A program made the translations under genes and the position numbers. Source: Tethya wilhelma (Eukaryota; Porifera; Demospongiae; Tethyida; Tethyidae). Taken from it: DNA of 64,000 nt. The DNA is taken from assembly GCA_964030475.1 (NCBI GenBank), contig CAXIPT010000002.1:16366749-16430748 (forward strand), read 5' to 3'. The notes below the pieces were generated by a model that searched no databases, was not told where the DNA came from, and saw nothing but the letters and a program-made list of their open reading frames with translations. Below are positions 23,695 through 35,200 of the stretch, one piece after another; position 1 is the first letter of the stretch; each line of letters opens with the position of its first letter.

Positions 23695-26302
23695 GCTTGT
23701 TAGAGGGAAGACGCTGCTCTTTGTCAATGATATTGATCGTTGCTACAAGTATGCTTGCTCAATTGTATGGTTCAACCACGTGTAGTAACACATACATAAT
23801 AATTTTCTTTGCAGACTTAAACTCTTCCTGGAGCAGTTTTCCATTAAGTCTTGTGTTCTCAATTCTGAGCTTCCTCATAACTCCAGGTGAGGCTATGTTT
23901 CTATGGCAACCACACATAATCACATCATTGCATGTTAATGTTTGTTATTTTCTCTACCAGGTGTCATGTTGTTGATCAATTCAATCGAGGTATTTATGAT
24001 TACATCATTGCCACCGATGAGGTACATGGTATTGGGGGTGTGTCTTCATTGGCTGGCCAGAGTAAAAAGACCGCTCGCAAGAGAAAGAGAGACAGAGAGT
24101 ACGGGGTGGCAAGAGGCATTGATTTTCAAGGTAGTCTACTTTTAGCATGTTATTATAGTGACCCTTACCACTTAGGTCCTAACAATAGAGCATCTGTATA
24201 ATACTAAAGTCCATCTGGTTTGAGAATGCTGGTAGAAAAACTTGAATAACTTTCTAAATATCCAACCGATTTCAAAATTTCAAGCACCATTGGAAAGCAC
24301 TTGATCTCCCCGTCCTTTTGGTTGCTTCTTCATACGCCAAAAGTTAGCTATTTTGTCCCATGGAAAAAGTATGGTTATGAATCTCATTAATTCACTTCTG
24401 GCGGCATTCTCAAACCAGATGGACTTTAGTGGGAATTTTCAGACAGTAACTTTGACACATTCACTATCTGTCTCCAGCCATGAAAGCTTTATCTCTGTAC
24501 TGTACCTAATGTAAGACTTAATACATCTCATTCCTTCCGCTCAACTTAGTGTGAGAATGTTTGGTGAAAAACGTCCACAGAAAGGCTTTATTCTGTGACA
24601 TTTTCTCGGTATACGGTAGTCCCACAAAAGGAGTGACAATAGCACATACAGCTGCTCGTGTGAAAGGATCTGGATGTAGAGCACCATTACTCATTGTGTT
24701 GTACAGTTATAGTGCACTGATGAATGTTTCAAACAACCTGAAAGTATCCACCACCCAATATACACAAGTGATAATTGTTATCCTGTTCAAATCATTTGAA
24801 GTACATGGTTTTCTCTTTCCTGCCTCCTTCAGATGTTGAGAATGTGGTCAACTTTGATTTCCCTCCATCTGCTGATGCCTACGTGCACAGAGTGGGACGG
24901 TGAGTCTCATGGGCTGGTATTGATCCTTTGTGTACTTCCCACGCCAGTCATTACATCACCATTGTGTTGATAAACACATTCGGGAGTTTCCTATTGAATT
25001 AGAGTCACAAAGGGTTAATAAATCACCTGTTATTAATGCCTTTTGTGCTGCATCCTGTCTGAAGTCATAATTACCTTGTCAGAGTGAGTGGGTTACCTCA
25101 GCTCAGCTAGGAGGGGNGGGGGGGGGGGTCAATTGAGCAGGTGTGTGGTTCAGTGAATTGGAACGGGTCGGTTCACTGGTGTCCACGCAAAGTTCAATGA
25201 TTTGTTCACATAATGGTTTTTGAGGGAATCCACTAAATAGGTTTAGACTCTTCACATTGTGCTCCAACTTGTGATGTGCAGGACTGCTAGAGGCTTTGAG
25301 TATGGCACAGCTCTCACGCTAGTCTCTCCCAGTGAGGAAGACAGACTGAAGCAGGTGGAGGAGAGACTGGGGAGGGAAGAAGAAGAAGATGATGGTATGT
25401 ATATGGTCTCTCTTGTGTCCCTTGTTGCAGTAATAGTTTTGATGTTCAGTGGATCCTGGTGTGCTTTAGTAAGAGTTGTTGGTTTGAATGTGGTCCATTT
25501 GTATGCAGGAGACTCAAAGTCAGGTGTTGTGAAGCCGTATGCCTTCAAAATGTCAGAGATTGAGGGCTTCAGGTACCGAGTCACGGTGAGTGAAGCACAC
25601 TGTCTCCTTTCACATCGTATGTCTATGAATTGTCTTCTCTCATGCCAAATTTGTGTGAAATTTGTCTACTCTAGGATGCCCTGCGGTCTGTAACCAAAGG
25701 AGCAAGTATGTTTTGTCTTCTTGTTGGAGTTTCCCTTTCAGATTTATCTTATCTTTTGTATGTTCTTTGCAGTTAAGGAAGCAAGATTGAAGGAGATTCG
25801 ACATGAAATATTGACATCAGAGAGATTGAAGGTGCAGTTTGAAACAGAATCTGTTGTTCATGGTGTGATGTGCGCATTAATTCTTTGGTGATGATTGCAA
25901 ACACAGACACACTTTGAAGACAATCCTCGTGATTATCAGGTGTTGAGACACGACAAGGTTCTTTTACCGACCAGAGTTCAACCACACCTCAAGCACTTGC
26001 CCTCCTACCTTGGTAAGTTTGGGGCAGGGGTCGAGCTGGTAAGGGTCGTCATATTGATAATCTGCAACTAGTATGGCAGAAATTCATTTCCTGTGCCTAC
26101 ATTCTTTACCAGGGTGATTTTCTCCATTATATAGACTGTTAGTTGCCTTGTGGTGGTACTTGGTGTGCATTCATAGAGCCAACAGAGTTTGTTACCATTG
26201 AACCATCTCTTCCAGTTTGTACGTTTGAGCTTTATGCGTATAGAGGTGTGCATAATTATGTATTCTTAATCTATAGAGGTTGTTGTCAAGCCTCGTACCT
26301 AG
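21783..26302 (+). CDS. DDX56: DDX56, ATP-dependent DEAD-box RNA helicase
   Basis: Nucleolar helicase of the DDX56/Dbp9 family, acting in 60S ribosome assembly. Exons: 21783-21839, 21900-21941, 22000-22076, 22278-22422, 22488-22561, 22690-22762, 22888-22985, 23053-23104, 23244-23282, 23396-23460, 23523-23573, 23695-23748, 23815-23886, 23961-24130, 24833-24899, 25282-25394, 25509-25585, 25675-25705, 25773-25831, 25907-26012; all phases agree. Motifs: Q-motif GWSQPTLIQ, Walker A AKTGSGKT (51-57), [17 protein letters not shown] (169-173), SAT (201-203), HRVGRTAR (375-382), then IEGFRYR and IKEARLKEI as in DDX56. About 507 residues to 26012; human is 547. The last exon is uncertain: 26277-26302 fits in phase and stops at TAG but gives a short tail. 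The exon 8 donor is GC (GAG|GCAAGT). Introns 5 and 11 end in long CT tracts. A MITE sits in intron 14. The N at 25117 lies in a G run of intron 15. Confidence 0.93.
22620..22687. repeat. CT microsatellite at the DDX56 intron 5 acceptor
   Basis: (CT)~34 runs directly into CAG of the splice acceptor at 22688-22689, so the microsatellite is itself the polypyrimidine tract. The reverse-complement GA tract at 31018-31081 is the same site in the second copy of the locus, where the contig starts within it. Confidence 0.95.
23629..23692. repeat. CT microsatellite at the DDX56 intron 11 acceptor
   Basis: (CT)~32 is followed at once by CAG and exon 12 at 23695. This is the second intron of the same gene whose pyrimidine tract is a long CT microsatellite. 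Confidence 0.95.
24203..24430. mobile_element. MITE in DDX56 intron 14
   Basis: ACTAAAGTCCATCTGGTTTG at 24203, continuing AGAATGC, is the exact reverse complement of the segment ending GATGGACTTTAGT at 24430, giving 27 bp terminal inverted repeats. The 174 bp interior is non-coding. Confidence 0.85.
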
Positions 26303-29300
26303 GCCACTCCCTCTTGTTAGGGTTTCACACTAAAAATTGAGGCTAGCTGTTGTCTATACTGCACCATAGATCCTTGGAGCTAAAGATGTTTTATTATTTG
26401 CGTATTTCCTGTCCATACAGTGTATCTATGCTATCATGACCAGTTGTTTATGTGGATGTTGCGTGTGTGTGGTTTTGTGTTGTGTTGCTGCTGATGAAAT
26501 GTGTATGGTGTAAGATCTCGAGGGCTATGAGCTCACAGTAGTGTTGTACTTGCCAGTGGTCAGTGTAGCGTCTACCACCTGAGTACTTTGTCAGTCTTCG
26601 AAGCTGTATACATTGATCATGAGCTGAACTAAGTTTGATTAATTTGTCTGTGAATAAAATACAATTTCATCACTCGTTCTCATTCTAAAGTACTTCTCAG
26701 CCTCAGGCAATGATGGAGACTATAGCCTCAGGGAGGTGGAAACAGTAGCTCTTGACAACAATAATGTTGTTGTTTGGCAACGTGTTCTACATACAAAGCT
26801 TTGTTAAAAGTGTTAAAACAGTGATCTAACCTAGTGGTACAAGTGAATATGGTCATGTGGTGCACCTACTGCACGTGTCATTGCTACGGATACCAGACTC
26901 ATTGTGTTTGAACAATAGATCACATCTCCATGGCAACAAAATAGGTGATATGTATGGACTTTCAGAGTGCGTATATGTATTTGTGTGTGTGGGATGCATG
27001 GTGTGTTAATTTAGGGTCAATGACCACACTAACCAAAGTGTAGACACACTCTACCTGGGTCCTTTCCCCCTGAAAAGATCATCATAGCCATAACTATGGT
27101 CTTTGAAATCACCCATAGAGGCAAAGAGTACTAGCTAGCTCATTAGCATACAGGTGGGCTGATGTTTCGAACTTTCGAGTATTCAGTATCCACATCGTGT
27201 GTACTGGTAGACCATTGGGCAACATTACCTAAAGCAGTGAGCCAAGAGTTTGTTCCTCTCCTCCTTGACTCAGACAGCATCAACACATTGCTTCTTCTTT
27301 GGTGGAGCGTGTTTTGCGTAGCTTCATCTTTGAAAGTAGTTTGTGCATTAAGTTGCTATTTCACGGAGAAATTCTTTCTTCAAAGCTCAGATTTCACCCC
27401 TGGTGATTTACTATATTCTGGCAGATTCTGAACATTCTTGCAGAATGGAGCAAAAAGTATTCAGTCTCATCTTTGAAGTAGCTCTTTGCCATTAGCTGTT
27501 GCTCCTATGGTGATTGCTAGTAGATAAATATTCCCTGGAATAAGTACCCTCGGACTCCTTACAAGATAAGCAATTTGTTAGCTTTTCATTTCTAGTATTT
27601 CTTTTGGAGCAATTCCTTCTTGTTTTCCATTCCAAGGCATACACTTGTACACTCATACGTACATGGGCCTACTGGATGTAGGGTAGGCTTTATATTTATT
27701 GTTTTAGTTCTAATTTCCCAGAGCTGAGGCACTCTCACTCCCTCGCACGGGCCTGTTGTTGCGACCTCTTTAATCAAAAACTCTTGCAACAGTGTCCAGA
27801 TATTTGTGTGGTTGGATGTCCTGGTCATAATACACTGGAAGTCTCGCCATATATAGATGGCAGCTGCAATGGGAACCTCCTATGTAGCAGGAATCAAGCA
27901 TCCATGCATCCTGTGCTATGACTGGTTCCATATCCACATGTCTCATGATGTGTGTGAATGTGAAATTTGAGTGATGTCATTCACATGTGGTCATACAGGT
28001 CACAGGTCGTCAGGTGTGCACAGGAAGGCATAAACCATTGATATGTATCTCTTCTTGTAATGTGGTGTGGTACTGTGTGTGCTTCACTTCAAAGTTGTTT
28101 TCACCCAATTTGAAAGTGTCACATTCATGTACACCTTGCAACTTGTGTGGTAACTGGAGACCTTCTGAGATGAAGAACCGTCAAGAATTGTGTCTGTATA
28201 TGGAATGTTTGTTCCTTGCAATTTTCGAGAAGCCTACTAATGTGTCTCGTCTTTGCTAAGAAGTTATGCAGCAAACTGATTTAGGCTGTCTTAGGTAATG
28301 GAAAGAGGAATTGAGGGGGCACCCTGGAGCAATTAGCTCGTCTGTCAACAGTATTTCCATCATAGGCGTCATTCCTATGGTGTTGCTATTGTCTGGTGGA
28401 TTGTCTCTATTTAGGGTTTACACGCAGCATTGCCGATGGAATGAGAAGGGAGTGACTGATGATGGATTCTGTGTTCATTTGTTTACCGCAAAGTAGTGTG
28501 CATTCTTTCGTAGTGAAGCTTTAGAATGAACGTTTCCATGTGTGATTGTGTACGTGTGTAATTGCACGGGTCTGCATGTCCAAAACAGGTCAGAATATCA
28601 TTTCGTACGATCAACCAATCCACAGGAAAAGGATGGACAAATGAACTCAGAAAGGACTTCATTGATTGTTGTGAAAAGAGTATGCTGCGTGTTTTATTTT
28701 GTCCTTTTTTGTTTGCTACCTAATTAGTTAGTTGACATATCAAGTGTCTTCTATATACCTGCTGCAAAGCCATTGAATTTTTTTGTTGATGGCTTCTCAG
28801 ATTTTAGCCAGTATTTTGTACTTGCTATGGTTCTCTAGAGATGAAGAAACCACTATGTCTTCCTCAAAGCTAATGTCACGATAGGAGAGAAACCACAACC
28901 TGCTACATTCTTGATGCAACTGGCTTTCTAGCTTTATGGCAGCATCATAAGCTCACTTGTATGGACACACACTTACGCATTCAGCTTGCTATGCAGCCAG
29001 GCAAAATTTATCAATAAAGTCAGTGCAGCCTGTAGTGCTTTTTATATTTTATTTGTGGTTGTACTAGTATGACTGGTGCTAATATTATATGTCATATCCT
29101 ACCTTTATGTTTAAGAAAGGACTGTCTCATTAGTGTTCTTTAAATATCTTTTGTGAGCCTTATGATAACACTGAAATTAAGTGATTATGGCTGTGGTTGT
29201 CCAAGTGCTCACACAAGAAAGAGTGCCCTAGGGCTCCTCATCCCCACTGTTGGTTTCCCACAATGGTATAATCACAGGTGTAGGGGTGAAGCCTCACACT

Positions 29301-30978
29301 TTCTCAACAATGACATAAGACATTGACACTGAAGAGTGTGTTGGTTGCTTTGATATCGGTGCCTCCCTCTCTCCTGTACAGAGGGAGACCAAAGTATGCA
29401 GCTGCTCTGTGTGATGTGCCAACTTGATTGGGTGCCCGCTTGCTTGCTTGCTTGCACAAGAGACCATACATATTAATGAACAGAGCTAAGGCCGTGGGAA
29501 TCAGCTGAAGATTTTAAAGAGTCTCTTCAGCTGACCTGTTGTGGAATGCGTGCTTGGGCAGTGGTTTGTACCCTGCTTTAAAAATGGGTTTCAGAGGAAA
29601 TTGGAATTTTTGCCTCGAGTGTACCCGAGGTCACTAAGTGGTCCCTTCTGCAATACCACCAGCTCCACACAAGTGCGATTTCTCAATAAAGATGCTGCTT
29701 AATTGCACAGGAAGGCTCTCCCTAATGTGCTTCATGTGAAACAGTTGTCTGCAAATTTGTGTCTTCAAGTGGCTCTATAATTGCTTCCTTTTTGTCTCTT
29801 CTTCCAATGAATCATTGGTCAATTGCTATTTGCAAACACATACATGTAAGGCTGGGGCCTGGTATTGTACTATCAAGATCAAGTGTTGGTGGGGGGTTAA
29901 CTGCAGATGGTAGAACATGTTTTTTTTTTCTTCAAAACACTGGTATAATTTATAGTTCATTTGTACAATACAAATTTCGTCGCATTAGCACTACTAATTT
30001 CTTGCATTAGTGAAGACAAGTGAACCTCATTTTTGAACCTCTGGAGTTCTCACAATTTATGAACAAAGTAAAAAGTACACAGTCTCCAGTCAGTCCCCTC
30101 TGACTCCATGTATATCTTGGTATGTATACTCTTTGTGATGTAAAGTGAGACGTGTATTGATTGGCGAAGTATAATGAATTATAATGACGTACACCAGTTG
30201 TTAGAGATGGGTTTGGCACCTTCTTATTGAGCTACATGTGAAAGGAGCAAGTTTTCCACATACTTGCAGTGGGTGTCTTGATTGGGTGGAATGCTGCACA
30301 CTGGGATCATGGGATGTTGTGAAAAAGAGAGGGAAAAAAAAAAAAAGAAAACCTGCATGCATTTCTGCTGCACTACAAGATTACTATCACTGCCACTGTA
30401 TGTATTGCCCCCACTCATAATGGTCCACGTAGGAAGGATTTCAGCTCTGCATGAGATACAACTCTCACCATTAGTACTTTTTTTGGCATCTGACTCTTAT
30501 CATTTGATTTGCTGATTAGCCAAACAGACAAGTCATGCAGTGTGTACGTGTGTACGGTACACACGCATACAAGTGCTGTGAGAGAAAGAGAGAGAGTGTA
30601 TGTAGGGAGGGAGAGAAGACTGGAGCCCTCCCTGGAGATGAAGGTGCCACCCCACCATATTGTTTGACCCAATAAAGAGAGCTATCCGCTTTTGAATCAA
30701 TTAGTGTTGGTTTGTTAGGTAAATGTTTGCACTGCCTCTAATAGAATTACTTCAATTACTATCCACTGCTTTCATTGGCCAATTACTGGAGTGAGTGCAG
30801 GTAAATTGAATTGAGCTAAGTGACAGGAGGAACATTTGTTTGCTGGTGTGGAGTGGTGGGACACTTGGCAGCTGTTGAGTCTCTCATCTTTTGAGTCCTG
30901 AGCTGTGCTGACACAGATGTGATTGTAAGCTAGAAGTATTAAAATGCGTAGCTTTTGTTATTCAAGAATGGTGGTGTA

Positions 30979-31016
<38 letters not shown>
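26303..31016. other. About 4.7 kb without recognised gene
   Basis: I found no frame with a known domain and no convincing exon chain. The translated pieces (for example at 27162-27431 and 27987-28259) are unremarkable and lack splice support. There is a poly-A run near 30336 and a GT microsatellite at about 30982-31016 that ends at the gap. If the 21044-31016 piece is inverted in the scaffold, as argued in the findings, this is the intergenic DNA downstream of DDX56 and faces the other way. Confidence 0.45.
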
Positions 31017-31017
31017 N

Positions 31018-31081
<64 letters not shown>
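30982..31081. repeat. GT microsatellite, gap (N), then GA microsatellite
   Basis: (GT)n runs to the N at 31017 and (GA)n runs from 31018 to about 31081. The GA tract is the reverse complement of the CT tract in DDX56 intron 5. The two tracts probably do not adjoin in the genome but were placed together at a contig join. Confidence 0.85.
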
Positions 31082-31085
<4 letters not shown>

Positions 31086-31141
31086 CATCATGACAAAAGT
31101 GGAGAGATGGAGAGCATGGTGACAGGAGACAAGTACAGTAC

Positions 31142-31925
31142 CTCTGGCTGGCAGCATTTACTGTGCTTGATATGTCCACTACTTTTACATCTCTTGAACA
31201 ATACAATGCTATTTCCTATAACGACGAGTAAGAGAGAGATTTCATATAACATGCATAACATTTTCACACTGATAGTACAAACTTTAATATTACTAGCTGC
31301 TTGTTGGCAAAGTTCTTTTGACGGTACTAGTACTAGTGCTCTAACAGCTGCCGATGATGTGGTGGGGGTTTGGACAACTGATGAGGATTTCAACTGGAGT
31401 ATCTTTTGAACTATCGGAACAGCATACCTATGCGGAAAATCACAAATGTGTAGTGACGGTACTGATCTGTCTCTCAGATAGAAGTCTTAAAACATGCAGG
31501 GATCCTAACAGAACAATCTAGTGGGTAGCTTCTAATTGCTTAGAGACATGTAGGACTTTGATTATGAATCAGCACCGCAAGAATGAGTTCACATACACCT
31601 TATATCAAAGCACACTTCATTAACCACTTACGCTGCTGTTTTTCCTGAACCTGTCTTGGCTCGTGCTAGTACGTCTTTCCCTTCAAGAGCAAGTGGGATA
31701 GCCTTCTCCTAAGGTCAATTACTACGTACAATAACATACTGGCAGCCTCAATCATAGGTGACATACCTGAATCAAGGTTGGCTGAGACCACCCTAGCTTA
31801 GCAATAGCCTACGACGGTTGATAAGTGATAGAAGAGTGCCAAATAATGTAAGATACAGAATGTATTACCTTTAGAATACGGTCATCGAGCCCCATGTCAT
31901 GAAAAAGTAGTCCACTGTCAGCCAT
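31142..31925 (-). CDS. DDX56: DDX56 5' part, duplicate inverted copy (exons 1-5)
   Basis: On the minus strand the start ATG is at 31925 and exon 1 runs to 31869. Exons 2-5 follow in the same order as in the main copy, ending at 31142 before the donor GTACTG. Then come GA repeats and the gap, so exon 6 onward is absent. The translation differs from the main copy at a few positions (for example VVQT for VVQP, and AASN for AARN). That level fits an allele. It is part of an inverted 1.4 kb duplicate shared with 21233-22687 and is best read as the same locus from another contig, not a separate gene. Confidence 0.85.
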
Positions 31926-32251
31926 GGTCTCCACGTGGCTGGTGCGCTTTATTTGTAGAATCCAATTAACTCAATATGGTAAAGGTCGTTACCACTACAA
32001 GTTGCGTGTACCTGTATCTCTAGCTCTCTATACGATCTGTAGCGCTGACCAGGAACTAGCGAAAAGGTACTTTACTACGGTAAATATGTTATATAATGAT
32101 TACTACATCATCTAAGAAATCACTGTGAGAACTATGAGCTCCAAATAGACACATAGAACAACTATTAAAACTGCATGAAACTGGGTGTGGCCTTTATCCA
32201 ATGCCTTTTCATATCTATTTCCAGAGAGTCCAAAGCAGCAACCGTACAACA
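31926..32251. promoter_or_regulatory. Shared divergent promoter region DDX56/VPS33B (copy 2)
   Basis: 326 bp lie between the DDX56 start (31925, -) and the VPS33B start (32252, +). This is the reverse complement of 21467-21782 with a few differences. It precedes the complete VPS33B gene. A possible UTR acceptor (TATTTCCAG) lies near 32223. Confidence 0.6.
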
Positions 32252-35200
32252 ATGGGAGATGAAGTGGATGCTGCTGACTTTCCTGACCTGCAGCAGGTGT
32301 CTGATGATGCCAGGGCACAGCTGGGGGACATGCTGAATGAGGTGGAGGGAGAGAAAGACATTGTCATCCAGGCTGAATTGATGTCCCTCCTGAATCATGT
32401 CACTCCAGTGTCCTTCTTGAAAAAGTAAGTAGGTGTATCATACTGACTTCCTGTGCATTCATATTGGTGCATAAGTAGATGAGGGGTGTGCTTGTGTACA
32501 AAATGTCGTTATGTGGTTAGTAGTGTTGGTTGCAGCTGCTCAAGCCTTGTATCATTTCAAGATCCTTTGTTTGACCATAATTACCACCCTTGCTAGTGGT
32601 TGTGAGGTCTCCTTAAAGTCATTGGCTCTCTCAGCTATTCTCCTAATTGCCAAGATGTGGGAACTGTTACTGTTGTACACAATAATGTAATGAGTTGTTT
32701 AGACTGAGTGAATTAGGCTCGCATACTGTGGTTGCTTGTTGAGTATGGACCATCACATGTGGTAATGCTGCGTGGACATTCCATAAGGAAGCCATGGTGT
32801 CACCAGCAAGAGTGCTCTACTCAATCGTAATTAGTGATGAATGACTTGTAGGAAGTATATATTTATGATGACCTTTACCATCATGTCGTGTTTCTTGGAT
32901 ACCATTTGCTGGGCTGTCCAAGTGTGCAAATATGTGCTGTACTTTCGTGCTGTTTATTTTCCTCCCTTGTTTTCATAGTAGTGACTCTCACAAGTACATG
33001 GTCTGCAAGTTCTCCCCCATGTGCTGGCTTCTCTGAGAATGTCACTGTAGATGTAGAATTGGTTGCTATGGAGGTGGTTCAGTTTGTATTGTCATTGCTT
33101 CAGTTGCCATGCTATGTGATGGATAATAGTGGACCACATGATAATAAAAATTTGGCCTTCATCCAAACTAATGCAGTACAACATATGTGTTTGTTGGAAG
33201 CCAACATCACATTAGTGTGGTGTTTACCAAGGGATTGTGGGTGATTATTGTGCTAGCTCAGCAGAGTCCCCAGGCTCCTCAATGGTGTGCCTCTTAGGAA
33301 GTTAATGATGGTATACCAATTGATTTCTAGTTAGAGATTGATGAGATTATTGGCTGGCTGGCTAGGTGGCTGCAGACTAAGGTTTACCATGACTGCCGCT
33401 AGGTGTACCTTCAGAGAGAGTATATACTCTAGGCAAGGTCATTAACTGTCCTCTATTGTGTTTCAATTATGTGTGTAATCCTATACATCGTTGTACTAAT
33501 GTACTTCTACCCAGACCAAAGGACACAAGCCTTTGTGTTGGTTGTTACCATAGAGTAGGACTCTCTGTGTGTGGTTGTACGTAAGTATGTCCGTGGGTCT
33601 TAATCTCCCTGTGGGTTCACCAAACATAAGCATCACTAGTCCATTTACATCCAATTGTTATGAAGTTCAGATGCCTAGCATATCTCATGTTGAGTCAGCT
33701 GCCATGTTGCCCTCAAACAAAGGTCTCAAAGCTTGTACTACTACAAACTGTGCCCTTACATTCATCCTTTCCTTTCTTGCCTTGTGTGTGTGTGTGTAAT
33801 TTGAAACACTGCCCTAGTCTTCATAGAGGCATACCTTTCTCACTGCACATGTAAGAGTACACATTAAGCTATTAATTTGACTATCATCCAGACACGCTCG
33901 GCATGTGTACACACAGCTGAGACAGTGATGCTGCTTGTTTGGTATTTCACTAGCTCTTGTGGTACATGCACTTTCCCAAGCAATATGGTCTAGGTCTTTC
34001 CATTGAAGTGGAGAGCCTATCGCTGGGGCCTTTCTTTTTTCTTTGTATCATGTATGGTCCACTTGTTCTGCATGTCTTAGCAGTAGATAAAGTGAATTAT
34101 GAAACAAAACAACACAACTCAAGCATCTGTGCTCAAGTGCACACCTTCCTTCATTTTGTCTGATACTTTCATCATGTATGCTATGAAAAGAAGCATCCTT
34201 GTATTTTGGGGGTTCTTTCAACCACTCTCTTATCAATCTCTCAATTCCCAATTAATCAACCTAGCAACCATTGAATGAATCTTCTACTACCAGGATGTCG
34301 TAGCTAGTGAAGGGTTCCTATGATTTCTTTATTGTCGTGGGAACCGAGACTGCTGTCTATGAGTATATGAGTAATCGGCCCCATTCATTATTGTGGTAAT
34401 GAACAGGTGCACCAGGGGATACACAATGTGGCTCTTGTTTACCTAATCAAGCACAATCATGATTGGTTTTTTCACGACTTCAAACATGGAGGACTGTTGC
34501 TTAGTCTGGTCAGACTCTAGGACTTCTGGTTGAGTAATGAATGGCACATATAATACATAATATATATATACATACATACATACATACATGCATACATACA
34601 TGCATACATACATGCATACATACATGCATACATACATACATACATACATACATACATACATACATACATACATACATACATACATACATACATACATGTA
34701 TTTATTCACACCACTGCATGTACTGAAGAAGTTTGGCTGGTAAACTCCCATGCAATTGATCTTCGAGTATAGGATATGGAAAATATACAAGCATGTAGGC
34801 ACTATCAGCCCAAACTGCCAACAAGTTCTAGATGTCTATATATAAGCTCCTCTCTCCCTCTACCTAACCTAGGCCTCCCAACTGCTCTATCAAACCACTT
34901 GGAAGCTCTTGGAAGCATATTATAGCTTCATACTTCGTTCACGCATCGCTTCATCTTGACTATGTGATGCTCGTTTCAAAGTTAATACCATTACTCTCAT
35001 TACTATTGTACTGCTATATTGCATGAGTATTGTTTGAGCAGTAACCATAGTGACAAATATTCATGGAAGGTTTCCAGTACGGAGTATCTGTGAGGGTTTC
35101 AAATTGCACTCTTTAGTTGTGTCCTAAGTGCTACTCTTTGATGCTTGACAAGGAGGGGTGTATGATTCCCGCAGAGTGTATTCTCTCTTTGGACTGGACA

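Noticed and set aside
23574..23975. 133-codon open frame with a long Ser/Leu run
   Set aside because: It crosses the CT tract in DDX56 intron 11 in the wrong frame for the exons.
25259..25693. 144-codon open frame as an independent gene
   Set aside because: It is DDX56 exon 16 read on through introns; the true exons are 25282-25394 and 25509-25585.
30984..31409. 141-codon open frame with Cys/Val and Arg/Glu runs
   Set aside because: It comes from GT and GA microsatellites joined across an N, then runs antisense through DDX56 exons.
32888..33244. 118-codon open frame with a hydrophobic stretch in VPS33B intron 1
   Set aside because: Alone in an intron, no homologue recognised, no splice or promoter evidence.
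34443..34802. 119-codon open frame rich in Met/Cys/Tyr/Val repeats
   Set aside because: It is the translation of a CATA/CATG microsatellite.
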